Shown in pieces: positions 25,671 to 34,666 of a stretch of DNA of 64,000 bases. Below the pieces are notes generated by a model. The model was not told where the DNA came from. It made no database searches and worked only from the letters and a program-made list of their open reading frames with translations. A program made the position numbers and the translations under genes. How positions within the stretch are numbered: position 1 is the stretch's first letter; the number at the start of each line of letters is the position of its first letter. The stretch spans positions 1 through 64,000 of the forward strand of contig NZ_BMTR01000016.1 in the NCBI RefSeq assembly GCF_014649775.1, read 5' to 3'. This stretch comes from Streptomyces longisporoflavus. Its GTDB lineage: Bacteria; Actinomycetota; Actinomycetes; Streptomycetales; Streptomycetaceae.

Positions 25671-26303
25671 CTAATAGGCGACGCCCACGCCCTGCTTCAC
25701 CGTCGACGCGTCGTCGAGCACCGCCAGCATCGCGTGCGCCACGTCGGCCCTGCCGATGAACCGGCCGCTGGGCGGGGTGCCGCCGACGGTCTTGCGGTAG
25801 ATGCCCGTCGCAGGCTTGTCCTGGAGCCTCGGCGGGCGCACGGACGTCCAGTCCGTCGAGCTGCCCGCCAGCTCGGCCTCCATGGCCCGCAGGTCGTCGT
25901 ACACGGGCTTCAGGACCTTGGCGACCAAGGAGCCCACGAGCCGGTCGACCACAGGCTGACGCTCGGCCGGGGGCCCGACCGGCGCCGCGCTCACCACCAC
26001 GAGCCTGCGCACCCCCTCGGCCTCCATCGCGCGCACCACCGACCGCGTGAGCCCGGCCGCGACCCCCGCGTCCGCCTTCTTGCGCGGGCCGAGGCCCGAG
26101 AGGACCGCGTCCCGCCCGGTCACCGCCGCCCGCAGGGCCTCCGGATCGGTCAGGTCGGCCCGGAAGACCTCCAGGCCCTCGCCCACCACGCTCAGCCGTG
26201 CGGGATCACGTACGACGGCGGTGACCCCGTGACCCGCCGCGAGCGCCTGCCTGACGATCTCCCCGCCGATACCGCCGGTGGCACCGAACACCGTGAGCTT
26301 CAT
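25671..26303 (-). CDS. NAD(P)-binding SDR-family protein
   Basis: 210 aa. MKLTVFGATGGIGGEIVRQA is an NmrA/SDR-a5 Rossmann turn; VVVSAAPVGPP and a C-terminal WTSVRPPRLQD follow. No classical YxxxK is evident. The start ATG at 26301-26303 has GGGAGGG upstream. It is divergent from a TetR gene with two operator-like palindromes between them, so it is probably the repressor's target. Such genes are often reductases induced by reactive compounds; the substrate is unknown. The stop lies 19 bases from the murB stop (convergent). Confidence 0.85.
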   Translation of the reverse strand: MKLTVFGATGGIGGEIVRQALAAGHGVTAVVRDPARLSVVGEGLEVFRADLTDPEALRAAVTGRDAVLSGLGPRKKADAGVAAGLTRSVVRAMEAEGVRRLVVVSAAPVGPPAERQPVVDRLVGSLVAKVLKPVYDDLRAMEAELAGSSTDWTSVRPPRLQDKPATGIYRKTVGGTPPSGRFIGRADVAHAMLAVLDDASTVKQGVGVAY

Positions 26304-26323
26304 CGCGCACCCTCCCCAGGTGG

Positions 26324-26362
26324 GTAAGTATTCACTCACCACTAGGGTGAGTATCCACTCAC
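26324..26362. promoter_or_regulatory. tandem TetR-type operators in a divergent promoter
   Basis: Two 16-bp palindromes with centres 23 bases apart: GTAAGTATTCACTCAC (26324-26339) and GTGAGTATCCACTCAC (26347-26362, perfect GTGAGT-N4-ACTCAC). They lie between the divergent SDR and tetR genes, 21 and 28 bases from the two starts. Confidence 0.75.
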
Positions 26363-26390
26363 CCATTCGTCAAGGCTGGTTGGACGGCAC

Positions 26391-26990
26391 ATGCAGCAGA
26401 AGCCCACCAGGGCCCGCATCCTCGACGCGGCGCACGACCTCATGCTCACCATCGGCCTCGCCCGTGCCACCACCAAGGAGATCGCCAAGGCGGCGGGCTG
26501 CTCCGAGGCCGCGCTCTACAAGCACTTCGCCAGCAAGGAGGAGCTGTTCGTGGCCGTCCTCCAGGAGCGGCTGCCCCGCCTCGGCCCGCTCCTGCGCCGC
26601 CTCGCCGAGGACCCGGGGGAGCGCTCCGTGGCGGACAACCTCGCCGAGATCGCCCGCCTGGCCTGCGACTTCTACGCCCAGAGCTTCCCGATCGCCGCGT
26701 CCCTCTACGCCGAGACCAAGCTCAAGCGCCGCCATGAAGACTCCATGCGGGAGATGGGCACGGGCCCGCACGTGCCCATCGAGGCCCTCGACGCCTACCT
26801 CCGCACCGAACGCGACGCCGGCCGGATCGAGCCCGAAACCGACACCTTCGCCGCCGCCTCGCTCCTCCTGGGGGCCTGCGCCCAGCGCGCCTTCGCCTAC
26901 GACTCCACGGTCGGCAAGCAGCCCCCGCAACCCGTCGACGAGTTCGCCGCCGCCCTCGCCCGCACTCTCCTCGCGGGCGTCAGCCGCTGA
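26391..26990 (+). CDS. TetR-family repressor
   Basis: 199 aa. TetR helix-turn-helix: RARILDAAHDLMLTIGLART-type start, then EIAKAAGCSEAALYKHFASK. The all-alpha ligand domain is about 60-190. It is divergent from the SDR gene and next to two palindromes with the same half-sites, which indicates autoregulation and control of the SDR gene. The 3' end overlaps the convergent deaminase gene by 11 bases. Confidence 0.88.
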   Translation: MQQKPTRARILDAAHDLMLTIGLARATTKEIAKAAGCSEAALYKHFASKEELFVAVLQERLPRLGPLLRRLAEDPGERSVADNLAEIARLACDFYAQSFPIAASLYAETKLKRRHEDSMREMGTGPHVPIEALDAYLRTERDAGRIEPETDTFAAASLLLGACAQRAFAYDSTVGKQPPQPVDEFAAALARTLLAGVSR

Positions 26991-27999
26991 GCCACTCCTC
27001 GATGCCCGACAGCAGTTTCCGCTGCACGTCGACGGGGGCGGCCGAACCGCGCACCGACTGCCGGGCGAGCTCGGCCAGGTCGTCGTCGGCGAAGGCGTGG
27101 TGCTTGCGCGCGATCTCGTACTGCGCGGCGAGCCTCGAGCCGAAGAGCAGCGGGTCGTCGGCGCCGAGAGCCATCGGCACCCCCGCGTCGTACAGGGTCC
27201 GCAGCGGCACGTCCTCGGGCTTCTCGTAGACACCGAGGGCCACGTTGGAGGCCGGGCAGACCTCGCAGGTCACGCCCCGCTCGGCGAGCCGCTTCAGGAG
27301 CCGCGGGTCCTCGGCCGCCCGCACCCCGTGCCCGACGCGCCCCGCGTGCAGGTCGTCGAGGCAGTCCCGCACCGAGGCGGGGCCGCTGAGCTCCCCGCCG
27401 TGCGGCGCCGCGAGCAGGCCGCCGTCCCGCGCGATCGCGAAGGCCCGGTCGAAGTCGCGCGCGAAACCCCGGCGTTCGTCGTTCGAGAGCCCGAAGCCGA
27501 CGATGCCGCGGTCGGCGTACCGCACGGCGAGCCGTGCCAGCGTGCGGGCGTCCAGCGGGTGCTTCATGCGGTTCGCGGCGATGAGCACGCGTATCCCGAG
27601 GCCGGTGTCCCGCGAGGCGCTCTCGACGGCGTCCAGGATGATTTCCAGGGCCGGGATGAGCCCGCCGAGCCGAGGGGCGTACGACGTCGGGTCGACCTGG
27701 ATCTCCAGCCAACCGGAGCCGTCCCGCAGGTCCTCCTCGGCGGCCTCGCGCACCAGGCGCTGGATGTCCTCGGGCTCCCGCAGGCAGGACCGTGCCATGT
27801 CATAGAGCCGCTGGAAGCGGAACCACCCGCGCTCGTCGGTCGCCCGCAGCTGCGGAGGCTCACCGCCGGTCAGCGCCGGGGGCAGTCGCACCCCGTACTT
27901 GTCGGCGAGTTCCAGCAGGGTCGTGGGCCGCATCGACCCGGTGAAATGCAGATGCAGATGGGCCTTCGGCAGCTCTCTTACGTCACGTACACGCTCCAT
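26980..27999 (-). CDS. add: adenosine deaminase family protein
   Basis: 339 aa from the ATG at 27997-27999 (MERVRDVRELPKAHLHLHFT). All expected metal and catalytic motifs are present: H-L-H in AHLHLHFTGS, the SNDE segment, HGGE in AAPHGGELSG, GHG in RVGHGVRA and the aspartate pair in ALGADDPLLFG. The reaction is hydrolytic deamination of adenosine to inosine, or of a related purine. Start chosen because the family begins just before the HLH strand; an upstream frame adds 19 unconserved residues. The 3' end overlaps the tetR 3' end. Confidence 0.88.
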   Translation of the reverse strand: MERVRDVRELPKAHLHLHFTGSMRPTTLLELADKYGVRLPPALTGGEPPQLRATDERGWFRFQRLYDMARSCLREPEDIQRLVREAAEEDLRDGSGWLEIQVDPTSYAPRLGGLIPALEIILDAVESASRDTGLGIRVLIAANRMKHPLDARTLARLAVRYADRGIVGFGLSNDERRGFARDFDRAFAIARDGGLLAAPHGGELSGPASVRDCLDDLHAGRVGHGVRAAEDPRLLKRLAERGVTCEVCPASNVALGVYEKPEDVPLRTLYDAGVPMALGADDPLLFGSRLAAQYEIARKHHAFADDDLAELARQSVRGSAAPVDVQRKLLSGIEEWLSG

Positions 28000-28074
28000 T
28001 CGAGGATCTTGCCGTACGCGGGCGGCGTCCCGGAAGCCACTTCCCCCATCGTGCACACGCCCGAACGAAGAAAC

Positions 28075-28105
28075 GGGCCGCCTCCCCGGAGAGGGGAGAC
28101 GGCCC
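28075..28105 (-). terminator. terminator of the aminotransferase gene
   Basis: Stem GGGCCGCCTCCCC with GGGGAGACGGCCC (one mismatch) around GGAGA, 36 bases past the aspC stop on its strand. Confidence 0.8.
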
Positions 28106-28140
28106 GCACGCGCGCGTGGACCTGCCGAAACGACAGATGG

Positions 28141-29367
28141 TCAGTCGCGAGCCTCGGCAAGCAGCTTCTGGATCCGCGAGACACCCTCGACGAGGTCCTC
28201 GTCACCCAGGGCGTACGAAAGGCGCAGGTAACCCGGCGTCCCGAAGGCCTCGCCCGGGACGACCGCGACCTCGGCCTCCTCCAGGATCAGCGCGGCGAGC
28301 TCCACGGAGTTCTGCGGGCGCTTGCCGCGGATCTCCTTGCCGATCAGGCCCTTCACCGAGGGGTAGGCGTAGAAGGCGCCCTCGGGCTCGGGGCAGAGCA
28401 CGCCGTCGATCTCGTTCAGCATCCGCACGATGGTCTTGCGGCGCCGGTCGAAGGCCTCGCGCATCTTCTCGACGGCGGTCAGCTCGCCGGAGACGGCCGC
28501 GATGGCGGCGACCTGCGCGACATTGGAGACGTTCGACGTGGCGTGCGACTGGAGGTTCGTCGCCGCCTTCACGACGTCCTTCGGGCCGATGATCCACCCC
28601 ACGCGCCAGCCGGTCATCGCGTACGTCTTGGCCACGCCGTTGACCACGATGCACTTGTCGCGCAGCTCGGGCAGGATCGCGGGGAGCGAGGTGAACTTCG
28701 CGTCTCCGTAGACGAGGTGTTCGTAGATCTCGTCGGTCATGACCCACAGGCCGTGCTCGACGGCCCAGCGGCCGATCGCCTCGGCGTCGGCCTCGCTGTA
28801 GACGGCACCCGTCGGGTTGGACGGCGACACGAAGAGGACGACCTTCGTGCGCTCCGTGCGAGCGGCCTCCAACTGCTCCACCGAGACGCGGTAGCCCGTG
28901 GTCTCGTCGGCGACGACCTCGACCGGCACACCGCCCGCGAGACGGATCGACTCCGGGTACGTCGTCCAGTAGGGAGCCGGGACGATGACCTCGTCGCCCG
29001 GGTCGAGGATCGCGGCGAACGCCTGGTAGATCGCCTGCTTGCCGCCGTTCGTCACCAGGATCTGCGAGGTCTCGACCTCGTACCCGGAGTCGCGCAGCGT
29101 CTTCGCGGCGATCGCGGCCTTGAGCTCGGGGAGCCCGCCGGCCGGGGTGTAGCGGTGGTACTTCGGGTTCTTGCAGGCCTCGACGGCGGCTTCGACGATG
29201 TAGTCGGGCGTCGGGAAGTCGGGCTCACCCGCGCCGAAACCGATCACCGGCCGCCCGGCGGCCTTGAGGGCCTTCGCCTTGGCGTCGACGGCGAGGGTCG
29301 CGGACTCGGAGATCGCGCCGATGCGGGCGGAGACCCGGCGCTCGGTGGGAGAAGTGGAAGCGCTCAT
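28141..29367 (-). CDS. aspC: PLP-dependent aminotransferase (aspartate aminotransferase type)
   Basis: 408 aa, class I/II fold type I. FGAGEPDFPTPDYIVEAA and YTPAGGLPELK mark the N-terminal substrate arm, VSPSNPTGAVYSE and TDEIYEHLVYGD bind the cofactor ring, and NGVAKTYAMTGWRVGW carries the PLP-linked lysine in its AKTYAMTGWR motif. RLSYALGDE near the end has the carboxylate-binding arginine. It interconverts aspartate and 2-oxoglutarate with oxaloacetate and glutamate. The ATG at 29365-29367 (MSASTSPTERRVSARI) is preferred over one 21 codons upstream. It precedes tRNA-Trp and secE divergently, the S. coelicolor arrangement as I recall it. Confidence 0.9.
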   Translation of the reverse strand: MSASTSPTERRVSARIGAISESATLAVDAKAKALKAAGRPVIGFGAGEPDFPTPDYIVEAAVEACKNPKYHRYTPAGGLPELKAAIAAKTLRDSGYEVETSQILVTNGGKQAIYQAFAAILDPGDEVIVPAPYWTTYPESIRLAGGVPVEVVADETTGYRVSVEQLEAARTERTKVVLFVSPSNPTGAVYSEADAEAIGRWAVEHGLWVMTDEIYEHLVYGDAKFTSLPAILPELRDKCIVVNGVAKTYAMTGWRVGWIIGPKDVVKAATNLQSHATSNVSNVAQVAAIAAVSGELTAVEKMREAFDRRRKTIVRMLNEIDGVLCPEPEGAFYAYPSVKGLIGKEIRGKRPQNSVELAALILEEAEVAVVPGEAFGTPGYLRLSYALGDEDLVEGVSRIQKLLAEARD

Positions 29368-29557
29368 CGCCCCATCGTTCCAGACCCGAAAGACCCCGGG
29401 CACACGGGTTTCGGTGTTTGTCGGGGCCACCGGAACTGTTTCTGTTCGACGGGGCGCCGCAGAACACGTACACTCACTGCTCGTTGGCCCTCACCGGCCG
29501 CACCTTCTCCTCGCACTCTGTGCACCCGGGCGGATGCGGTAGGTTGGGGGAAATCAA

Positions 29558-29630
29558 AGGGTCGTAGCTCAATTGGTAGAGCACTGGTCTCCAAAACCAG
29601 CGGTTGGGGGTTCAAGTCCCTCCGGCCCTG
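29558..29630 (+). tRNA. tRNA-Trp (CCA)
   Basis: 73 bases. Acceptor AGGGTCG pairs with CGGCCCT. D arm TAGCTCAATTGGTAGAGC. Anticodon stem CTGGT/ACCAG encloses CTCCAAA, giving CCA (Trp). T arm GGGGGTTCAAGTCCCTC. It lies 105 bases before secE, the conserved actinobacterial order tRNA-Trp, secE, nusG. Confidence 0.97.
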
Positions 29631-29735
29631 CTACACACTCCTCTCGGATGTGTGCGCATGTACGTACTGCATTGCACCGCCGTGCGGCTCATACCGGGCG
29701 CGGCACGGCCACGACCCGGAATCAGGTGAGGACGA

Positions 29736-30023
29736 GTGACGGACGCCGTGGGCTCCATCGACATGCCTGATGCCCAGGACGAGGCGCCGGAGTCCAAGAA
29801 GAAGGCCCGCAAGGGCGGCAAGCGCGGCAAGAAGGGCCCCTTCGGCCGTCTCGCGCTCTTCTACCGCCAGATCGTCGCGGAACTCCGCAAGGTCGTCTGG
29901 CCGACTCGCAGTCAGCTCACGACGTACACCACCGTGGTGATTGTCTTCGTCGTCATCATGATCGGTCTTGTTACCGTGATTGACTATGGGTTCAACCAGG
30001 CCGTCAAGTACGTCTTCGGCTGA
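29736..30023 (+). CDS. secE: preprotein translocase subunit SecE
   Basis: 95 aa. A lysine-rich N-terminus (KKKARKGGKRGKKG) is followed by ELRKVVWPTRSQLTTYT, the SecE amphipathic signature, and one membrane helix at about 66-86. SecE clamps SecY in the general secretion channel. GTG start preceded by GTGAGGACGA. It is followed 89 bases later by nusG. Confidence 0.95.
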   Translation: MTDAVGSIDMPDAQDEAPESKKKARKGGKRGKKGPFGRLALFYRQIVAELRKVVWPTRSQLTTYTTVVIVFVVIMIGLVTVIDYGFNQAVKYVFG

Positions 30024-30112
30024 GCCGATGGCTGAGCCAAGAGCGAAGGGCGCCGTACCCGGCGCCCGTTTCGCGCGTTCCACCCCTCTGTATCCAGGAA
30101 GAAGCAGCCACC

Positions 30113-31057
30113 GTGTCTGACCCGAACCTGAACGACGCCGTTGAGCCGCGCGTGGATTCCGAGGAGTCCGTGGAGGACCAGCTCGACATCGTCGAGGCGG
30201 CGGACGCCGAGGACCCGGACCAGGCCGAGGCTGCTGACGCCGCCGCGGGCGTACCCGCCGAAGAGTCGGCCCTGCACGTCGAGCCCGACGCCGAGTCCGC
30301 CGACGCCGCCGTGAGCGACGAAGACGGCGAGGACGGTGCGGACGGCGAGACCGCCGCCGAGGACGAGGCCGAGACCGACGAGGCTGCCGAGACCGCTGAG
30401 TCCGCTGAGTCCGCAGAGGACGAGGAGGAGGCCGAGCCGGTCGACCCGATCGTGGCCCTGCGCGACGAGCTGCGCACCCTCCCCGGCGAGTGGTACGTCA
30501 TCCACACCTACGCCGGTTACGAGAACCGCGTGAAGACCAACCTCGAGCAGCGTGCCGTCTCGCTGAACGTCGAGGACTTCATCTTCCAGGCCGAGGTGCC
30601 GCAGGAAGAGGTCGCGCAGATCAAGAACGGCGAGCGCAAGACCATCCGTCAGAACAAGCTCCCCGGATACGTCCTGGTGCGCATGGACCTGACGAACGAG
30701 TCGTGGGGCGTCGTCCGCAACACCCCCGGCGTCACCGGCTTCGTGGGCAACGCCTACGACCCGTACCCCCTGACCCTGGACGAGATCGTCAAGATGCTCG
30801 CCCCCGAGGCCGAGGAGAAGGCGGCCCGCGAGGCTGCCGAGGCCGAGGGCAAGCCGGCTCCGTCCCGCAAGGTCGAGGTCCAGGTCCTGGACTTCGAGGT
30901 GGGCGACTCGGTCACCGTCACCGACGGCCCGTTCGCGACGCTGCAGGCGACGATCAACGAGATCAACGCCGACTCGAAGAAGGTCAAGGGTCTCGTCGAG
31001 ATCTTCGGCCGCGAGACCCCGGTCGAGCTCAGCTTCGACCAGATCCAGAAGAACTAG
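30113..31057 (+). CDS. nusG: transcription termination/antitermination factor NusG
   Basis: 314 aa. The first ~120 residues are an acidic, Ala/Glu/Asp-rich extension; the NGN domain begins near WYVIHTYAGYENRVKTNL, and the C-terminal KOW domain near VGDSVTVTDGPFATLQATI. NusG binds the RNA polymerase clamp helices and couples to Rho or to ribosomal protein S10. The acidic extension is longer than in E. coli NusG (181 aa) but common in Streptomyces. GTG start with GGAAGAAG upstream. Confidence 0.95.
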   Translation: MSDPNLNDAVEPRVDSEESVEDQLDIVEAADAEDPDQAEAADAAAGVPAEESALHVEPDAESADAAVSDEDGEDGADGETAAEDEAETDEAAETAESAESAEDEEEAEPVDPIVALRDELRTLPGEWYVIHTYAGYENRVKTNLEQRAVSLNVEDFIFQAEVPQEEVAQIKNGERKTIRQNKLPGYVLVRMDLTNESWGVVRNTPGVTGFVGNAYDPYPLTLDEIVKMLAPEAEEKAAREAAEAEGKPAPSRKVEVQVLDFEVGDSVTVTDGPFATLQATINEINADSKKVKGLVEIFGRETPVELSFDQIQKN

Positions 31058-31092
31058 CCTCCGCGGCTTCCTCTGGAGCACACGCCTCCGAC

Positions 31093-31137
31093 CAGGTCAG
31101 ACGGGCTGCCAAAGCCTGTCTGACCTGCTCGGTTTTT
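31093..31137 (+). terminator. nusG-rplK intergenic terminator
   Basis: Stem CAGGTCAGACGGGCT with AGCCTGTCTGACCTG (one G-T wobble) around GCCAA, then CTCGG and TTTTT. It separates the secE-nusG unit from rplKA. Confidence 0.88.
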
Positions 31138-31232
31138 GGCCGCGTGGCGATACCCGTTATCGTGGTGCGGTATGCCTCCATCCGGATGACTGGATGGTGG
31201 CTGGAAACTCTCACTAGGACCCGGAGAGAGCA

Positions 31233-31667
31233 ATGCCTCCCAAGAAGAAGAAGGTCACGGGGCTTATCAAGCTCCAGATCCAGGCCGGCGCAGCCAACCC
31301 GGCCCCGCCGGTCGGTCCCGCGCTGGGCCAGCACGGCGTCAACATCATGGAGTTCTGCAAGGCCTACAACGCCGCGACCGAGTCGCAGCGTGGCTGGGTC
31401 ATCCCGGTGGAGATCACGGTCTACGAAGACCGTTCCTTCACCTTCGTGACCAAGACTCCGCCGGCCGCCAAGATGATCCTCAAGGCCGCGGGTGTCGAGA
31501 AGGGCTCCGGCGAGCCGCACAAGACCAAGGTCGCCAAGATCACCGAGGCGCAGGTCCGCGAGATCGCCACCACCAAGATGGAAGACCTCAACGCCAACGA
31601 CCTGGACGCCGCGTCGAAGATCATCGCCGGCACCGCCCGTTCCATGGGCATCACGGTCGAGGGCTGA
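31233..31667 (+). CDS. rplK: 50S ribosomal protein L11
   Basis: 144 aa, usual length. [40 protein letters not shown] is reduced here to its landmarks: the N-terminal proline-rich linker [13 protein letters not shown] and the 23S-binding C-terminal domain with [14 protein letters not shown]11 forms the GTPase-associated stalk base and, in other bacteria, is needed for RelA activation. ATG with GGAGAG upstream. It forms a pair with rplA. Confidence 0.97.
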
Positions 31668-31755
31668 GAGCTTTCCCCGTCTGACCTTTCTCAGTGGTAG
31701 GGCCAAGCGCTGGTCCACACCACGACTCCACACCTGAAACCCCACAGGAGCAGAA

Positions 31756-32478
31756 GTGAAGCGCAGCAAGACTCTCCGCGCTGCGGACGCCAAGATCGAC
31801 CGGGACAAGCTCTACGCCCCGCTCGAGGCCGTCCGTCTCGCCAAGGAGACCTCCACGACGAAGTTCGACGGCACCGTCGAGGTCGCCTTCCGCCTGGGTG
31901 TCGACCCGCGCAAGGCCGACCAGATGGTCCGTGGCACCGTGAACCTCCCGCACGGCACCGGCAAGACCGCCCGGGTCCTGGTCTTCGCGACCGGTGACCG
32001 TGCTGCGGCCGCGGAAGCCGCTGGGGCCGACATCGTCGGCGCCGACGAGCTCATCGACGAGGTCGCGAAGGGCCGCCTGGACTTCGACGCCGTCGTCGCC
32101 ACCCCGGACCTCATGGGCAAGGTCGGCCGCCTCGGCCGCGTGCTCGGTCCGCGTGGTCTGATGCCGAACCCGAAGACCGGCACCGTGACCCCCGACGTCG
32201 TGAAGGCTGTCAACGACATCAAGGGCGGCAAGATCGAGTTCCGCGTCGACAAGCACTCGAACCTGCACTTCATCATCGGCAAGGTGTCCTTCGACGACAC
32301 CAAGCTGGTGGAGAACTACGCCGCGGCCCTGGAGGAGATCCTCCGTCTGAAGCCGTCGGCCGCCAAGGGTCGCTACATCAAGAAGGCCGCGCTCACCACC
32401 ACGATGGGCCCCGGCATTCCGCTGGACAGCAACCGCACCCGTAACCTCCTCGTCGAGGAGGACCCGGCCGCCGTCTGA
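31756..32478 (+). CDS. rplA: 50S ribosomal protein L1
   Basis: 240 aa. FRLGVDPRKADQMVRGTVNL and GRVLGPRGLMPNPKTGTVT are L1 signatures. L1 forms the mobile stalk at the E site and in many bacteria represses its own operon. GTG start with CAGGAG upstream. It ends at a strong terminator. Confidence 0.97.
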   Translation: MKRSKTLRAADAKIDRDKLYAPLEAVRLAKETSTTKFDGTVEVAFRLGVDPRKADQMVRGTVNLPHGTGKTARVLVFATGDRAAAAEAAGADIVGADELIDEVAKGRLDFDAVVATPDLMGKVGRLGRVLGPRGLMPNPKTGTVTPDVVKAVNDIKGGKIEFRVDKHSNLHFIIGKVSFDDTKLVENYAAALEEILRLKPSAAKGRYIKKAALTTTMGPGIPLDSNRTRNLLVEEDPAAV

Positions 32479-32517
32479 ATCTGACGGCAGTCGCGTCGCG
32501 TACGCGTTTGTGATGGC

Positions 32518-32548
32518 GGGCCCCGCAACCTTTCGAGGTGCGGGGCCC
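32518..32548 (+). terminator. rplKA terminator
   Basis: Perfect stem GGGCCCCGCA with TGCGGGGCCC around an 11-base loop, 39 bases past rplA. Confidence 0.9.
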
Positions 32549-32634
32549 GTCCTCGTATTAGTGCGTGTCCATCAGAGCTTTCGGGGCACTGCGCCAGTGA
32601 GCCGCATTCACACGAGTCCAAGGGGTGGGATGTC

Positions 32635-33534
32635 ATGAACAGCACGACCATGCGACGCGCGGGCCTGTCGATCGCGGTGGCCGCCGCGCTGACCGGGGTC
32701 GCGGCCTGTGGCTCCTCCGGCGGCGGCGAGGGCGAAGGTGAGGGCAAGGGCGAGGACAAGGGCTCCGTGGCCCTCAGCCCCGTGGCCGCCCTGCGCACCA
32801 TCGAGGACAAGACCGATGACGCCGACTCGGCCAAGATCGAGGGCAAGACGGTCATGGGCAGCAAGATGTCGATGGACATGACGGGCTCCATGAAGTGGTC
32901 GGACGGCATCACCGGCAACATGACCGCGACGCTCACGGGCGGAACCCAGGCCCAGCAGATGGAACAGATGGGGCAGTCGAAGATCGACTACCGCTATCTG
33001 AAGAACGGGTTCTACGCGAACATGGGCGACAAGTTCGCGGCGCAGGCGGGCGGCGGCAAGCACTGGATCGAGTACGACTACGCCACGCTGGCCGAGATAA
33101 GCGGCGCCGCCGGCGACGCCTTCAAGGACCAGATGCAGAACTCCACGCCGAACCAGTCGGTCAAGATGCTGCTCGCCTCGGGTGACGTGAAGCGCGTGGG
33201 CGAGGAGACCGTACGCGGGACGAAGACGACGCACTACTCGGGGACCGTCGACGCCGCGGACTTCACCGGCAAGAACACGGATCTCGACGCCGGGCAGATG
33301 GAGGAGCTGCGCAAGCAGTTCAAGCAGGTGGGCCTGAGCAAGCAGACGATCGACATCTGGGTCGACGGCGACGATCTGCTGGTCAAGAAGGCCGAGAAGG
33401 GCGAGATGGCCGACGGTGAGTTCTCCCAGACCGCCTACTACAGCGACTACGGCACGCCCGTGTCCGTGGAGAAGCCCGCAGCTTCGGACACCATGAGCTT
33501 CAAGGACCTCATGAACCGGCAGCCGCAGGCCTGA
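32635..33534 (+). CDS. secreted lipoprotein, LppX/LolA-like
   Basis: 299 aa. A signal peptide (MRRAGLSIAVAAALTG) leads to the lipobox VAAC, so Cys24 should be lipidated at the outer face of the membrane. A Gly/Glu/Lys linker follows, then a beta-rich domain with alternating hydrophobic strands ending AYYSDYGTPVSVEKPAASD, as in the LppX/LolA-like half-barrel family. Function unknown; relatives carry lipids. It is related to the next gene, and together they interrupt the usual rplKA-rplJL order. ATG start at 32635 with GGGGTGG upstream. Confidence 0.8.
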   Translation: MNSTTMRRAGLSIAVAAALTGVAACGSSGGGEGEGEGKGEDKGSVALSPVAALRTIEDKTDDADSAKIEGKTVMGSKMSMDMTGSMKWSDGITGNMTATLTGGTQAQQMEQMGQSKIDYRYLKNGFYANMGDKFAAQAGGGKHWIEYDYATLAEISGAAGDAFKDQMQNSTPNQSVKMLLASGDVKRVGEETVRGTKTTHYSGTVDAADFTGKNTDLDAGQMEELRKQFKQVGLSKQTIDIWVDGDDLLVKKAEKGEMADGEFSQTAYYSDYGTPVSVEKPAASDTMSFKDLMNRQPQA

Positions 33535-33598
33535 ACCGACTGTCGGGTATTCTCACCAAATCCAAATGTGTCGATCATGTGTTCCTAGGGGTGGGGTC

Positions 33599-34540
33599 AT
33601 GACTGTGAAGAGAGTGACGGGCGGCGTACTCGCCACCGTGCTGCTGTGTACCGGTGCGGTCGCCTGCGGCGGCTCCGACGACGGCAAGAAGGCCGAGGGG
33701 GCGGGCTCGGGGGAGATCCAGTCCCGGTCGCAGGTGACCGAGGTCATCACGGCGGCGTACGAGAAGACCGCGAAGGCGAAGTCGGCCAAGGTCGAGATGA
33801 CGATGACGGCGCCTGCGTCTATGGGTGCCAGCGCCGGTGAGATGAAGATGTCCGGCGTCATGGGCTGGGACCCGACCGTCATGGATATGACGATGTCGGG
33901 TTCGGCGCTCACCAAGGGCGACCCCGAGGCGCCGGAGAACATCCGGATGCTGTGGCTTGACAACGTCATGTACATGAACATGGGCGCGGCCGTCGCCAAG
34001 GAGATGGACGGCAAGCAGTGGGTGAAGATGGATCTGAACTCCATCGCCGAGCAGTCCGGTGACGAGAAGCTCGCCAAGCAGGTGACCGGCGGTCTGGAGA
34101 GCATGAACCAGGACCCGGCGCAGCAGCTCGCCATGCTCCTGGACTCGCCGAACCTGAAGCACGTCGGCTCCGCGAAGGTCGAGGGCGTCCAGGCCCAGCG
34201 TTACAAGGGCCGGCTCACCGTCAAGGAAATGATGGAGACGAACAAGGGCCTCAGCGACGTGCTCAGCAAGAGCGAGCGCGAGGAGATGTTCAAGAGCATC
34301 GAGAAGTCCGGGATCAAGGGGTACGACACCGAGGTCTGGGTCAACGAGGACGACTACCCGGTCCGTATGGACATCGACATCGAGTCCCCCGAGGGCACGA
34401 TGAAGATGTCGCAGAAGTTCTCCGACTACGGCTCCGAGGCCAAGGTGGCCGCTCCGCCGGCCGGGCAGACCGTCGACCTGATGGAGATGTTCAAGGAGAT
34501 CGGTGACGCCGCCGGCTCGGGTTCCGACAGCGGTCTGTGA
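33599..34540 (+). CDS. secreted lipoprotein, paralogue of the preceding gene
   Basis: 313 aa from the ATG at 33599, preceded by AGGGGTGGGG. Signal peptide MTVKRVTGGVLATVLLCTG ends at the lipobox GAVAC. The mature part parallels the first lipoprotein: paired segments such as LKHVGSAKVEGVQAQRYKG, EVWVNEDDYPVRMDID and QKFSDYGSEAKVAAPP have clear counterparts there. It is methionine-rich. Likely a cell-surface lipid-binding type fold; the function is not known. Confidence 0.8.
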   Translation: MTVKRVTGGVLATVLLCTGAVACGGSDDGKKAEGAGSGEIQSRSQVTEVITAAYEKTAKAKSAKVEMTMTAPASMGASAGEMKMSGVMGWDPTVMDMTMSGSALTKGDPEAPENIRMLWLDNVMYMNMGAAVAKEMDGKQWVKMDLNSIAEQSGDEKLAKQVTGGLESMNQDPAQQLAMLLDSPNLKHVGSAKVEGVQAQRYKGRLTVKEMMETNKGLSDVLSKSEREEMFKSIEKSGIKGYDTEVWVNEDDYPVRMDIDIESPEGTMKMSQKFSDYGSEAKVAAPPAGQTVDLMEMFKEIGDAAGSGSDSGL

Positions 34541-34636
34541 TCGGTCCCTGACAGCCGCCTGACCGGCGCCTGGACCAGCGACCGACGGGTATCTGACCGG
34601 CGTCTTACGGGCGCCGGTCAGGGACTGCGACCCGAT

Positions 34637-34666
34637 TTGCCTGACGCGAACCCGTTCGCGTACTCT
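34637..34666 (+). promoter_or_regulatory. rplJL promoter
   Basis: TTGCCT (34637-34642), an 18-base spacer and TACTCT (34661-34666), a good fit to the Streptomyces housekeeping (HrdB) consensus. It lies at the start of the L10 leader, in the 351-base gap after the second lipoprotein. Confidence 0.6.

Noticed and set aside
26278..29739. Plus-strand open frame of 1153 codons across the deaminase and aminotransferase genes
   Set aside because: It runs antisense to two genes with complete catalytic motifs, and even crosses tRNA-Trp.
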